This document shows positions 33,248-41,909 of a stretch of DNA of 64,000 nt, in pieces; the stretch's first letter is position 1; each line of letters begins with the position of its first letter. The notes beneath the pieces were generated by a model. It was given only the letters and a program-made list of their open reading frames with translations, was not told where the DNA came from and did not search any database. This DNA is from Bacteroidia bacterium (lineage in GTDB: Bacteria > Bacteroidota > Bacteroidia > Bacteroidales > Prolixibacteraceae). The stretch covers positions 1 to 64,000 of the forward strand of contig JAPLDT010000053.1 of NCBI GenBank assembly GCA_026391315.1. Reading direction: 5' to 3'. Position numbers and translations under genes: made by a program.

Positions 33248-34660
33248 ATGACGAGACCCATTTTACCTGTAAATTCCCCTAAGGTTATAAATGCCTGGTG
33301 TTCATACGACATCGCGAATTCAGCCTACATTTTAAGTGTCAATACGGTGTTGTACCCGATATTCTACCAGGAGGCGACAAAATCTTCTTTTGGTTCAGAA
33401 ATGGTGCGGTTTATGGGTATGACCATCAAGAATACCGTCTTGTATGAATATGCCATCGCGCTTGGTTACTTGTTGGTTATATTTCTGACTTTGTCCCTTT
33501 CGGGGATTGCCGATATGGGAGGCTACCGGAAGCGGTTTATGCAGTTTTTTACCTTGCTGGGTTCACTGGCTTGTATGGGATTGTACGGTTTTACCGGTGC
33601 CAATTTAGGATTGGGGCTTCTCCTTCCAATGCTGGCCGTACTCGGGTTCGCAGGTTCCCTGGTCTACTACAATTCATTTCTGCCAATGATTGCCACACCC
33701 GATCAGCACGACCGCATCAGCGCCAGGGGCTTTTCTTTCGGTTATGCAGGCAGTATGTTGTTGCTGATTTTCAATATTTTCTCGTTGCAGAATTACCAGA
33801 TGTTCGGATTTGCAGATAAAATGGAAGCCATCAGGTTTTCATTCATTGAGGTTGGAATCTGGTGGTTGGCCGTCTCGCAAATAGCTTTCTACTATTTACG
33901 GGAGGAGCGCAAAAAGGTTCAATTGGACAGAACGATTTTCGCCAAAGGATTTCATGAAATTTTTAAAGTGTTGGGTTATATCAAAAGACACAAATCGATG
34001 TACCGGTTTCTGCTCTCCTTTTTCTTTTTCAGTATGGGTGTGCAAACTGTCATTATCATAGCGTCCCTTTTTGGCAAAGCAGAACTTGGGATCACGGATA
34101 CCAAACTGATCATGACGATCCTGATTATCCAATTGGTAGCAATTATAGGGGCTTTTATATTTGGAAGGGTTTCTTCCCGTTTTGGGAACAAAACTTCACT
34201 TTTGTGGATGCTTTCAATTTGGATATTTATCTGTTTTTTAGCCTATTTGGTTCACAATGAATACCAGTTTTATGTTTTGGCCGCTTTGGTTGGCCTTGTC
34301 CTGGGAGGAATTCAATCTCAGGCACGTTCAACATGGTCAAAATTGATTCCATCCGGTACCACAGATACTGCCTCCTATTTTAGTTTTTATGACAGCACGG
34401 AAAAACTGGCCATCGTTATTGGAATGTTCGGGTTTGGGCTCATTGAACAACTTACAGGCAGCATGCGGAACAGCACATTGTTACTTTCCCTGTTTTTTAT
34501 CGTAAGCTTTGTTATTATCGCGGTTACAAAACTGAAAATCCGTAGCAGCCTTGATCCTGGTCTACTTTGTCGGGCCTACCATGCCAAAACCGGTTCTGAA
34601 CCAAAATCTGCCAACCATCCAGGGGAGCGTTACAAATTATGTAGCCTCCATGGAAAGTAA
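33248..34660 (+). CDS. UMF1-family MFS transporter
   Basis: The 470-residue inner-membrane protein has 11-12 hydrophobic segments and the family's start VINAWCSYDIANSAYILSVN, comparable to the WxxYDxANSAY motif of Atg22/UMF1 transporters. GGIQSQARSTWSKLIPSG in the second half is another conserved UMF1 stretch. The substrate is unknown. ATG 33248 is used since an upstream ATG at 33221 falls in the promoter. The last 35 residues, after KLKIRSS, have no membrane or family character and overlap the next gene by 80 nt, so the natural stop may have been lost. Confidence 0.87.
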   Translation: MTRPILPVNSPKVINAWCSYDIANSAYILSVNTVLYPIFYQEATKSSFGSEMVRFMGMTIKNTVLYEYAIALGYLLVIFLTLSLSGIADMGGYRKRFMQFFTLLGSLACMGLYGFTGANLGLGLLLPMLAVLGFAGSLVYYNSFLPMIATPDQHDRISARGFSFGYAGSMLLLIFNIFSLQNYQMFGFADKMEAIRFSFIEVGIWWLAVSQIAFYYLREERKKVQLDRTIFAKGFHEIFKVLGYIKRHKSMYRFLLSFFFFSMGVQTVIIIASLFGKAELGITDTKLIMTILIIQLVAIIGAFIFGRVSSRFGNKTSLLWMLSIWIFICFLAYLVHNEYQFYVLAALVGLVLGGIQSQARSTWSKLIPSGTTDTASYFSFYDSTEKLAIVIGMFGFGLIEQLTGSMRNSTLLLSLFFIVSFVIIAVTKLKIRSSLDPGLLCRAYHAKTGSEPKSANHPGERYKLCSLHGK

Positions 34661-35513
34661 ACCTGGCTTGAGAATCAAGGCAGGTTGCGAAGCGAAAATC
34701 GTTTGGGCCAACGATTCCACCAAGCAATCTACCGAATATGCTCTCCTCTACCTGCACGGATTTTCGGCGAGCTGGAGAGAAGGCTATCCTGTCAATGAAG
34801 AATTTGCGAAAAGATATGGCTGCAATGCCTTTTTTGCCCGTTTGGCAGCTCATGGAGAAATTTCTGAAAATCCATTGCTGGATATGACTCCCGAAAGACT
34901 TTATGAATCAGCCAAAGAGGCGCTTATTATAGCCCATCAGTTGGGGCAAAAGGTGGTGATCATGGGTTGCTCAACAGGTTGCACCCTCGGATTGAAATTA
35001 GCAGCCGATTTCCCGGATCTGGTTGCCGGAATGATTCTTTACTCTCCGAATGTCCAGATCAAGCAGAAGATGGCAGTTCTCCTCTCCGGCCACTGGGGAT
35101 TGCAAATTGCGGAGATGAACTATGGAGGTAAATTTAGGGTAACAGGTAATGATCCTAACGGGGATGTCTGTAAATACTGGAATTGCATCTATAGGGCAGA
35201 GGCCACGGTCTATTTGCAGCAGCTGCTGGATGCCACAATGAGTAAGGAGCAGTTTGCCAAAGTAAAATGTCCGGTCTTTGTGGGTTATTATTACAAAGAT
35301 GAGCAAATCCAGGATGAGATAGTTGAGGTTAAGGCCTCCTTAAAAATGTTCAAAGAGTTGGGCACACCTGAAGCCCAAAAACGTGCTGTCGATTTTCCCA
35401 ACGCCGGAAATCATGTGCTGTGCAGTACGCTACTTTCCGGGGCGGTTCCTGAGGTCAGAAATGCGACCTTTCAGTTTGCCGAGGAGATTCTGGGAATGAG
35501 ATCAAATAAATAA
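34581..35513 (+). CDS. alpha/beta hydrolase
   Basis: The 310-residue protein has an alpha/beta-hydrolase fold: YALLYLHGFSASWREG (oxyanion loop), the nucleophile elbow VIMGCSTGCTLGLKLA (GxSxG with Ser of GCSTG), and a terminal FPNAGNHVLCS with the catalytic His. ATG 34581 overlaps the transporter gene by 80 nt; a shorter start at 34650 would overlap by 11 nt but remove residues that look conserved (LRIKAGCEAKIVWA follows soon after). It probably hydrolyses an ester or thioester in the cytoplasm, as no signal peptide is seen. Confidence 0.85.
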   Translation: MPKPVLNQNLPTIQGSVTNYVASMESKPGLRIKAGCEAKIVWANDSTKQSTEYALLYLHGFSASWREGYPVNEEFAKRYGCNAFFARLAAHGEISENPLLDMTPERLYESAKEALIIAHQLGQKVVIMGCSTGCTLGLKLAADFPDLVAGMILYSPNVQIKQKMAVLLSGHWGLQIAEMNYGGKFRVTGNDPNGDVCKYWNCIYRAEATVYLQQLLDATMSKEQFAKVKCPVFVGYYYKDEQIQDEIVEVKASLKMFKELGTPEAQKRAVDFPNAGNHVLCSTLLSGAVPEVRNATFQFAEEILGMRSNK

Positions 35514-35531
35514 TATTAGTGCCAAAAAATT

Positions 35532-35698
35532 ATTACACAGAGTCACACAGAGGAATCACAGAGTTACACAGAGGAATATTGAAATGAGGAATGATGATAC
35601 AATAAGACTAGGAGACTTGGGGACTAAGGGACTAGGGGACTCGTTTTTACAGTAATCTCTGTGCAACTCTGTGATTCCTCTGTGTGACTCTGTGTAAT
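35532..35698. repeat. palindromic ACACAGAG element, copy B (167 bp)
   Basis: The 42-nt left arm (35532-35573, starting ATTACACAGAGTCACACAGA) matches the reverse complement of the right arm (35657-35698) in 41 of 42 positions. The centre shares AAATGAGGAATGA and GGGGACTAAGGGACTAGGGG-like words with copy A at 27424-27606, so the two are the same element family. It lies between the convergent hydrolase and Hpt genes. Confidence 0.92.
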
Positions 35699-35716
35699 TT
35701 TTAGAGCTGTTACAAA

Positions 35717-36061
35717 TTACAATGAAGCCAATTCCGCCTGAAGCTCCCTGATAGCCGCCTCGCATTGAATTTCGAAATTCCTGATGTGCATGGGATAGCT
35801 TTCCACATCCACCCCTTCAATGGTTTTAAGCTGAAATTGTTTCATCTCCTTCTCCAAATCTGTCATTCCCATAATTTGCAGGGAAGATTTCGCTTTATGC
35901 GCCTCCTTCCCCAATGCCGGATATTGTCCCGACTGGAAGAGCGAATTTAAATTTTTTATAAAGTCTGGCACCTGTAAGATAAACATTTCAATCATTTCGC
36001 GGACAATTTCATTGTTGCCTTCGGTAATCGTCTTGAGGTAATTTAAATCTGTATAGGCCAT
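35717..36061 (-). CDS. Hpt (histidine phosphotransfer) domain protein
   Basis: This 114-residue all-helical protein carries the phosphotransfer motif EAHKAKSSLQIMGM near residues 53-66, in which His is the phosphorylated residue and the following Lys-Ser-Ser is typical. It relays phosphate between a hybrid histidine kinase and a response regulator; no partner lies within the window, apart from the receiver-like domains of the protein at 29120. It is preceded by a gap (36062-36352) that holds no other gene that I can support. Confidence 0.85.
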   Translation of the reverse strand: MAYTDLNYLKTITEGNNEIVREMIEMFILQVPDFIKNLNSLFQSGQYPALGKEAHKAKSSLQIMGMTDLEKEMKQFQLKTIEGVDVESYPMHIRNFEIQCEAAIRELQAELASL

Positions 36062-36352
36062 TTTTAAAGGTTTTTTTTAGTCTCTTTTTAAAGGTTGATC
36101 AGGGCACAATATCTGTATTACAATCTCTATTTGATATGAGTTTTGTTAGGTACTCCTCTCTATTTTTTTCTTATTTTTGGCACTGCCAGAGAAATTCAAA
36201 ACTACCTCTCCGTGACCATGACCAAATAGGTTTTCGGAATGCTGAAAATCAGATTTTTGGAAAAAGTGCATATAAAAATAGTAAGTATTATGGATTAAAT
36301 AGGCATATAGAAGCTTATTAAAGGAACAAGTATAAAATTCAAATTTTGACTG

Positions 36353-37435
36353 ATGCTTAAAACCAATTTTCACCAGATCCATCTGGGCTACCATGCGAAG
36401 ATGGCTGAGTTTGCAGGCTTTGATATGCCAATTGAATACAGCGGCATAAAAGATGAACACCTCACTGTTCGTCATGGTGTTGGTGTTTTCGACGTATCCC
36501 ACATGGGCGAAATATGGGTGAAGGGTCCAAAGGCTCTGGATTTTCTTCAAAGGGTAACCTCCAACGATGTTTCGGTACTTCAGCCCGGACAAGCGCAATA
36601 CTCCTGTTTTCCGAATGCGAAAGGAGGAATTGTAGATGATTTGCTTGTCTACTTTTTCTCACCGGAGAAATATTTACTGGTTGTGAATGCTGCAAATGTT
36701 GAGAAAGACTGGGAATGGCTTGTCAGTCAGAACAACATGAACGTTTTGCTCGAAAATACCTCTGATGCTATCTCCCAATTGGCAGTTCAGGGTCCAAAAG
36801 CAATCGAAGTACTTCAGAAGCTCACAGCTCTAAACCTTGCAGATATCAAATATTATACATTCACGGTAGGAGAAATGGCAGGAGTAAAGGATGTAATCAT
36901 CTCAGCAACAGGATATACAGGTGCCGGAGGTTTTGAGTTGTACTTCCATAACAAGTATGCAGAAACCATGTGGAACGCCATCTTTGAAGCTGGTAAGGAT
37001 TTGGGAATCAAACCCATTGGATTGGCCGCCCGTGACACATTGCGTCTCGAAATGGGATTTTGTCTTTATGGTAACGATATCGACGATACGACCTCACCCA
37101 TTGAAGCCGGTCTGGGCTGGATCACTAAATTCAATGATCACAAAGCATTCATCGACAAAGAACTGCTTTTTAAACAAAAAAAGCAGGGAACTGCCAACCG
37201 GTTGTGCGGATTTGAGATGATTGACAGGGGAATTCCACGTCATCACTATTCAATCACAGATGTATCGGGCAAAGTTATCGGTAGGGTAACCTCAGGAACA
37301 CAATCCCCGATTCTCGAAAAGGGTATTGGTATGGGTTATGTGCCAACAGAGTTGTCAAGACCTGGAAGTGAGATTTATATGGAAGTGCGTGGCAAGTTGC
37401 TAAAGGCCAAAGTGGTAAAGATGCCGTTTATTTAG
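36353..37435 (+). CDS. gcvT: glycine cleavage system T protein (aminomethyltransferase)
   Basis: The 360-residue protein transfers a methylene group from the H-protein-bound aminomethyl intermediate to tetrahydrofolate. Landmarks are [17 protein letters not shown] at the N-terminus, [15 protein letters not shown] with the catalytic Asp region, [53 protein letters not shown] and [17 protein letters not shown]. Length is standard. GcvH and GcvP are not in the window. It is followed by serC, another enzyme of serine/glycine/one-carbon metabolism. No glycine riboswitch was recognised upstream. Confidence 0.96.
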   Translation: MLKTNFHQIHLGYHAKMAEFAGFDMPIEYSGIKDEHLTVRHGVGVFDVSHMGEIWVKGPKALDFLQRVTSNDVSVLQPGQAQYSCFPNAKGGIVDDLLVYFFSPEKYLLVVNAANVEKDWEWLVSQNNMNVLLENTSDAISQLAVQGPKAIEVLQKLTALNLADIKYYTFTVGEMAGVKDVIISATGYTGAGGFELYFHNKYAETMWNAIFEAGKDLGIKPIGLAARDTLRLEMGFCLYGNDIDDTTSPIEAGLGWITKFNDHKAFIDKELLFKQKKQGTANRLCGFEMIDRGIPRHHYSITDVSGKVIGRVTSGTQSPILEKGIGMGYVPTELSRPGSEIYMEVRGKLLKAKVVKMPFI

Positions 37436-37641
37436 ACTCTTTCCATATCCCGCATATCGTGCATACTTAACCTAAAATTAACTGATTTTTGTCATATTTT
37501 AAGGATAAAAGTACTAATTTCACGCACTCAAGTCAAAGGTTAAGTTCATAAAATTTAAGTAGTTAAATATCTAATTGAATCAATATTTTAATCCTTCCGG
37601 CAAAGTCCGGTAAGTAAGTCAAACCATTAAAACCGATCCCC

Positions 37642-38712
37642 ATGAAGAAGCATAATTTTTACGCGGGACCCTCTATTCTTCCCGAGTTCACGATTCAGAA
37701 AACAGCTGAAGCCATTGTCAATTTTGCCGGAACCACATTGTCCGTAATGGAAGTATCGCACCGGAGCAAAGAGTTTGTAGCTGTTATGGATCAGGCAATC
37801 GCGCTGGTTAAAGAACTTCTGGAAATTCCTGAAGGTTATGAAGTCCTTTTCCTGCAAGGTGGAGCTAGTACACAGTTTTACATGGCTCCTTACAACCTGA
37901 TGAAAACCAAAGCCGGATATATGAATACGGGTGTTTGGGCAACAGCCGCCATCAAGGAGGGGAAATTTTTTGGTGAGGTTGTAGAAGTGGCTTCCTCAAA
38001 GGACAAAAATTTCAATTACATCCCCAAAGGCTTTGATATCCCTGCTGATCTGGATTACCTGCACATCACAACCAACAATACCATTTTCGGTACTGAGATG
38101 CTCTATGATCTGGATTCTCCGGTTCCGTTGGTCGCTGATATGTCGTCCGATATTTTCAGTCGTCCGCTCGATATCTCCAAATATGCTGTGATTTATGCCG
38201 GTGCGCAGAAAAATCTCGCTCCAGCTGGTGTCACTCTGGTCATTGTTCGAAAGGATGTCCTCGGCAAAACCGGACGTGCAATCCCAACCATGATCAACTA
38301 CCAGACACACATCGATAAAGAGTCGATGTTCAATACTCCGCCATGTCTGCCAGTATTCGCCGCACTCCAGACCCTTTTGTGGCTGAAAGCGAATGGTGGC
38401 ATCAAAGCCATGGAAGCGAAGAATATCGCGAAGGCAAAATTGCTTTACGACGAGATCGACCGTAACTCATTGTTCCAGTCTACAGTACCGGATCCTGCCG
38501 ATCGTTCCCGCATGAATGTCACTTTCGTGATGACGCCTGGTAACGAGCACCTGGAGAAGGATTTTCAGGCATTTGCCAAAGAGAACAACATGGTTGGTAT
38601 CGAAGGTCACCGCAGTGTCGGTGGATTCAGGGCATCTATTTACAATGCCATGCCAATCGAGAGTGTTGCTGCACTTGTACAAACCATGAAAGATTTCGAA
38701 GCAAAACAATAG
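37642..38712 (+). CDS. serC: phosphoserine aminotransferase
   Basis: The 356-residue PLP enzyme converts 3-phosphohydroxypyruvate and glutamate to phosphoserine. It begins [13 protein letters not shown], contains [19 protein letters not shown] and the PLP-lysine segment [12 protein letters not shown] near residue 197, and ends with the RASIYNAMP motif that binds phosphate. The 206-nt leader contains a small CCGG/CCGG stem near 37597-37612 but no riboswitch that I recognise. The DUF1015 gene starts 1 nt after its stop, a common Bacteroidota pairing. Confidence 0.96.
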   Translation: MKKHNFYAGPSILPEFTIQKTAEAIVNFAGTTLSVMEVSHRSKEFVAVMDQAIALVKELLEIPEGYEVLFLQGGASTQFYMAPYNLMKTKAGYMNTGVWATAAIKEGKFFGEVVEVASSKDKNFNYIPKGFDIPADLDYLHITTNNTIFGTEMLYDLDSPVPLVADMSSDIFSRPLDISKYAVIYAGAQKNLAPAGVTLVIVRKDVLGKTGRAIPTMINYQTHIDKESMFNTPPCLPVFAALQTLLWLKANGGIKAMEAKNIAKAKLLYDEIDRNSLFQSTVPDPADRSRMNVTFVMTPGNEHLEKDFQAFAKENNMVGIEGHRSVGGFRASIYNAMPIESVAALVQTMKDFEAKQ

Positions 38713-38713
38713 T

Positions 38714-39961
38714 ATGGCCATCTTAAAACCTTTCAAGGGACTCCGTCCGCCGGTAGATCTGGCGGCCCGGGTCGCATCCCGACCATACGATGTACTCAAT
38801 TCGGAAGAAGCGCGCCGCGAGGCAGAGGGGAATCCTTACTCACTGCTCCACATCATCAAGCCCGAAATCGACCTTCCTGTTGAAATGGATGAACACAGTC
38901 CTGAAGTTTACCAAAAAGCTGCTGCCAACCTGGGTCTTTTCAAGTCCAAAGGCTGGTTGCGCAAAGAGGATCAGGAGCATCTATATATTTATGCCCAAAC
39001 CATGGATGGCCGCACCCAATATGGCCTGGTGGGTTGTGCCTCTGTGGATGATTACCTGAACGGCATCATCAAAAAACACGAACTCACCCGCGCCGACAAG
39101 GAAGAGGATAGGATGAAGCATGTGCGCATCACCGATGCCAACATGGAACCTGTATTCTTTGCCTATCCTGCTGTTGCTGAAATAGATCGCATTGTTTCCA
39201 GTATCGTTGAATCCCGCAAGCCCGAATATGACTTCGTGGCCAGCGATGGTTTTGGTCACCATTTTTGGTTGGTCGATGACAGGAAAACGATCGATAAGCT
39301 TGTCGGATTGTTTGCCGCGATCCCTGCAACCTATGTGGCTGATGGCCATCACCGCACGGCTGCTGCAGCTTTAGTAGGTAAGGAAAAGAGAGCTGCAAAT
39401 CCCGGTTACAACGGAAGAGAAGAGTTCAACTACTTCCTGGCTGTCCATTTCCCGGATAATCAATTGCGCATCATTGACTACAACCGAGTGATCAAGGATT
39501 TGAACGGACTCTCTTCTGTAGAATTGCTTGAAAAGCTCAGCGAAGATTTTGAGGTAGCCAAAATTGGCTCTGAGATCTACAAACCGGAAGCATTGCACAT
39601 CTTCTCAATGTATCTGGATGGTGTATGGTACAAACTGACAGCCAAACCCGGCAGATACAACGACAATGATCCAATCGGGGTTTTGGATGTAACCATTCTC
39701 TCCGCATTGGTGTTGGATAAACTCCTTGGAATCAAAGACCTTAGAACCGATAAGCGGATTGATTTTGTTGGCGGTATCAGGGGATTGGGCGAGTTGACCC
39801 GCAGGGTGGACTCAGGCGAAATGAAGGTGGCTTTTGCCCTCTTCGCGGTTTCCATGCAGCAACTGATCAACATTGCCGATTCAGGTAACATCATGCCCCC
39901 AAAAACAACCTGGTTCGAACCAAAACTACGCTCCGGGCTGGTCGTTCACGAACTGCATTAA
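38714..39961 (+). CDS. DUF1015-family protein
   Basis: The 415-residue protein has the family's start KPFKGLRPPVDLAARVASRP followed by YDVLNSEEARREAEGNPYS, and the central VADGHHRTAAAALVGKEKR. The biochemical function is not established. The family is repeatedly found next to serC/serA, suggesting a link with serine metabolism; here the ATG follows the serC stop by one base, so the two are translated from one message. Confidence 0.9.
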   Translation: MAILKPFKGLRPPVDLAARVASRPYDVLNSEEARREAEGNPYSLLHIIKPEIDLPVEMDEHSPEVYQKAAANLGLFKSKGWLRKEDQEHLYIYAQTMDGRTQYGLVGCASVDDYLNGIIKKHELTRADKEEDRMKHVRITDANMEPVFFAYPAVAEIDRIVSSIVESRKPEYDFVASDGFGHHFWLVDDRKTIDKLVGLFAAIPATYVADGHHRTAAAALVGKEKRAANPGYNGREEFNYFLAVHFPDNQLRIIDYNRVIKDLNGLSSVELLEKLSEDFEVAKIGSEIYKPEALHIFSMYLDGVWYKLTAKPGRYNDNDPIGVLDVTILSALVLDKLLGIKDLRTDKRIDFVGGIRGLGELTRRVDSGEMKVAFALFAVSMQQLINIADSGNIMPPKTTWFEPKLRSGLVVHELH

Positions 39962-39987
39962 AAAAGTTTGAAGGGTTTATAATGTTT

Positions 39988-40031
39988 AAAAGGTTTGAAA
40001 TGTTCGTGTTACCGAACATTTCAAACCTTTT
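39988..40031 (+). terminator. perfect 19-bp hairpin after the DUF1015 gene
   Basis: AAAAGGTTTGAAATGTTCG (39988-40006) pairs perfectly with CGAACATTTCAAACCTTTT (40013-40031) around TGTTAC. The stem ends in four T and lies 27 nt after the stop codon, so it can terminate the serC-DUF1015 transcript. It is built from the TTTGAAATGTT word seen in other intergenic repeats. Confidence 0.7.
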
Positions 40032-40138
40032 TCGATTTTGGGAATTCTGGTCTTTTCTTCTCCTGTTCCCATCCTTCGCACCTTTCAAAATTGTTACTGT
40101 TCCGTCCGAAATCAACTTACCATCTTTTTTTGGCATGC

Positions 40139-40320
40139 TACCGCGGACGGTGGTCGTATGGCATACCTAACCCGGGGTGTCGCTCCTTCGTCGCTTTACC
40201 ACGGGCTATTGACATGTAACCCCTCCGGGGTAAGATACGAGAGGGATCAACGGCGTAGCTACTCCAATCCTAGTCGAGGCATCCCTTCTCTCAAGGACCG
40301 TCTCTTCTTGCATTTTTTAA
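40139..40320. repeat. GC-richer intergenic repeat with CCCGGGG and CCTCCGGGG words
   Basis: The stretch carries ACCCGGGGTGTCGCTCC, CCACGGGCTATTGACATG and AACCCCTCCGGGGT, an arrangement familiar from repeated, non-coding elements of Bacteroidota genomes (from memory). It is more GC-rich than its surroundings. Reading frames through it are chance frames. The gap 39962-40367 holds this repeat and the hairpin at 39988-40031 and no gene. Confidence 0.55.
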
Positions 40321-40367
40321 CTTCGTCCCTCAGTCCCCCAGTCTTTCCGTCATCCCAGTCGCCCCAG

Positions 40368-41093
40368 TCATTTCTTCACCGGGTTCAATCTGAACAAATA
40401 AGCCAGCGTCACCTGTAAACCATTGGTTTGAGAGGGATCATATCCATAATTCTTGTAATCGTACAGGTTGGTTAGCGAGTAAAAGACACGGGCATCGAGG
40501 GACAATGCACCGGCATGCTTGAAATGGAACTCTGAACCAATTCCGCCGGTGAAAAGAAAGTCCACCCTCGAATCGATTGGTTTGCCCCAGTAGGGTATAG
40601 GAACAACAGAGGGGATGCCGGGAGAGGATGGATTCATTCCCTGACTGTCGGATATCAAAAATGCGACAGTCGGACCCAGATTGAGCGTAAAACGGTAAGC
40701 CTTGGTTCCGAGGTTGGCATGGGTCATAATCGGGATGTCAATGTAATTGAGTTTGTGCACATAAGTTTGGGTTAGTCCGGCTATCGGCTTCTCTTCCCAC
40801 CCTTTTTGAAGATAGTTGACCTCAACCTGGATACCCACATGTGGCTCTGAAATCATTCTGAAAAGGAGTCCGGCAGAGTTTCCGGTAAACATATTCTGCT
40901 CGACATTGGGTTTAAATTTTACCCTGCTGAAAACCATGCCACCCTTGACGCCGAAATAAAACTCCTTTTTAAACGGTTCATTTTGCGCAAACGCAGACAA
41001 CGAAAACTGTAAAAATAACAATAGTCCAAAACAGATTTTTAAAACATTGAATTTAAGGCTATTGGCCAGATGGTATTTTTTTTTGTTCTTCAT
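40368..41093 (-). CDS. PorT-like outer-membrane beta-barrel protein
   Basis: The 241-residue protein has a signal peptide (hydrophobic LLLFLQFSLSAFAQ near residues 20-36) and alternating aromatic beta strands such as FYFGVKGGMVFSRVKF, GIQVEVNYLQKGW, KLNYIDIPIMTHANLG and the terminal LQVTLAYLFRLNP. These match the outer-membrane-barrel family (PF13568 type) that includes PorT of the type IX secretion machinery, but it is one of many paralogues, so a PorT role is not implied. It stands alone, divergent from yggS. Confidence 0.82.
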   Translation of the reverse strand: MKNKKKYHLANSLKFNVLKICFGLLLFLQFSLSAFAQNEPFKKEFYFGVKGGMVFSRVKFKPNVEQNMFTGNSAGLLFRMISEPHVGIQVEVNYLQKGWEEKPIAGLTQTYVHKLNYIDIPIMTHANLGTKAYRFTLNLGPTVAFLISDSQGMNPSSPGIPSVVPIPYWGKPIDSRVDFLFTGGIGSEFHFKHAGALSLDARVFYSLTNLYDYKNYGYDPSQTNGLQVTLAYLFRLNPVKK

Positions 41094-41191
41094 TTGCTAA
41101 ATTATACTCACTTCGTTTAAACTTTGGCAGCCGATTTAAGTCAGACCTATACCAATCCTTCTGTAAAAGTAGAAAAATGAATCTCTTTTGC

Positions 41192-41199
41192 TAAATTTG
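41192..41199 (+). promoter_or_regulatory. Bacteroidota -7 box upstream of yggS and the adhesin genes
   Basis: TAAATTTG matches TAnnTTTG exactly and lies 18 nt before the yggS ATG, giving a leader of about 10 nt. No clear -33 TTTG is found. It could drive yggS and the three surface-protein genes, which follow with short gaps. Confidence 0.4.
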
Positions 41200-41216
41200 G
41201 TTTCAATTTATTTTCA

Positions 41217-41879
41217 ATGACGACCACTGAAAACCTTAAATTTATTCATAGTCAGCTTCCTGCTAAGGTAAAACTCGTTGCCGTTTCAAAAACCAAAAGC
41301 GTAGATCAGATAATGGAAGCCTACCAGACGGGGCAACGGCTTTTTGGCGAGAACAAAGTACAGGAACTGATCGGAAAATGGCAGCAGTTGCCCAAAGACA
41401 TCGAATGGCATTACATCGGTCATCTCCAAAGCAACAAAGTGAAGCAGATCGTCCCTTTTGTCTCCTTCATTCATGGCGTTGATAGTTATAAACTGCTTGC
41501 CACGATCAACAAAGAGGCTGAAAAGTGTAACCATGTGATTCCGGTGTTGCTGGAGTTTCATATTGCTGAAGAGGAGAGCAAATTTGGTTTGTCGTTGGAA
41601 GAGGCTGAACAAATCCTCTCGATGCCGGAAATCGAATCTCTGAAAAATATCACAATATCCGGTGTGATGGGTATGGCAACCTTTACAGATGACCAAAATA
41701 TGATTAAATCTGAATTCGAACTACTTCAACATATATTTCAGTCACTCAAAAACAGATTCTTCTCAAATTGCGAACAGTTTCGGGAAATTTCTATGGGGAT
41801 GTCTGACGATTATCCGATTGCCGTCGCGGCCGGAAGCACCATCGTTCGTATAGGAAGCAAAATTTTTGGTTCACGGTAA
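41217..41879 (+). CDS. YggS/PLPBP-family pyridoxal phosphate homeostasis protein
   Basis: The 220-residue protein is a monomeric alanine-racemase-like barrel without racemase activity. Landmarks are VKLVAVSKTKSVDQI with the PLP-binding Lys near residue 24, RLFGENKVQEL, WHYIGHLQSNK, and the C-terminal ISMGMSDDYPIAVAAGSTIVRIGSKIFG, which binds the PLP phosphate. It buffers PLP and affects amino-acid pools. It ends 30 nt before the first adhesin gene, perhaps sharing a transcript by accident. Confidence 0.95.
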   Translation: MTTTENLKFIHSQLPAKVKLVAVSKTKSVDQIMEAYQTGQRLFGENKVQELIGKWQQLPKDIEWHYIGHLQSNKVKQIVPFVSFIHGVDSYKLLATINKEAEKCNHVIPVLLEFHIAEEESKFGLSLEEAEQILSMPEIESLKNITISGVMGMATFTDDQNMIKSEFELLQHIFQSLKNRFFSNCEQFREISMGMSDDYPIAVAAGSTIVRIGSKIFGSR

Positions 41880-41909
41880 ATGATTGCATCATCAGTATGA
41901 ATTGACAAT

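Noticed and set aside
36062..36352. Glycine riboswitch upstream of gcvT
   Set aside because: The leader has none of the conserved glycine aptamer blocks that I could recognise; it is AT-rich and unstructured by eye.
37436..37641. Riboswitch in the serC leader
   Set aside because: Only a small CCGG stem near 37600 is visible; no known aptamer core was recognised.
40038..40418. 126-codon plus-strand frame in the gap before the PorT-like gene
   Set aside because: It translates the intergenic repeat and runs into the opposite-strand gene; Ser/Pro-rich noise without family features.
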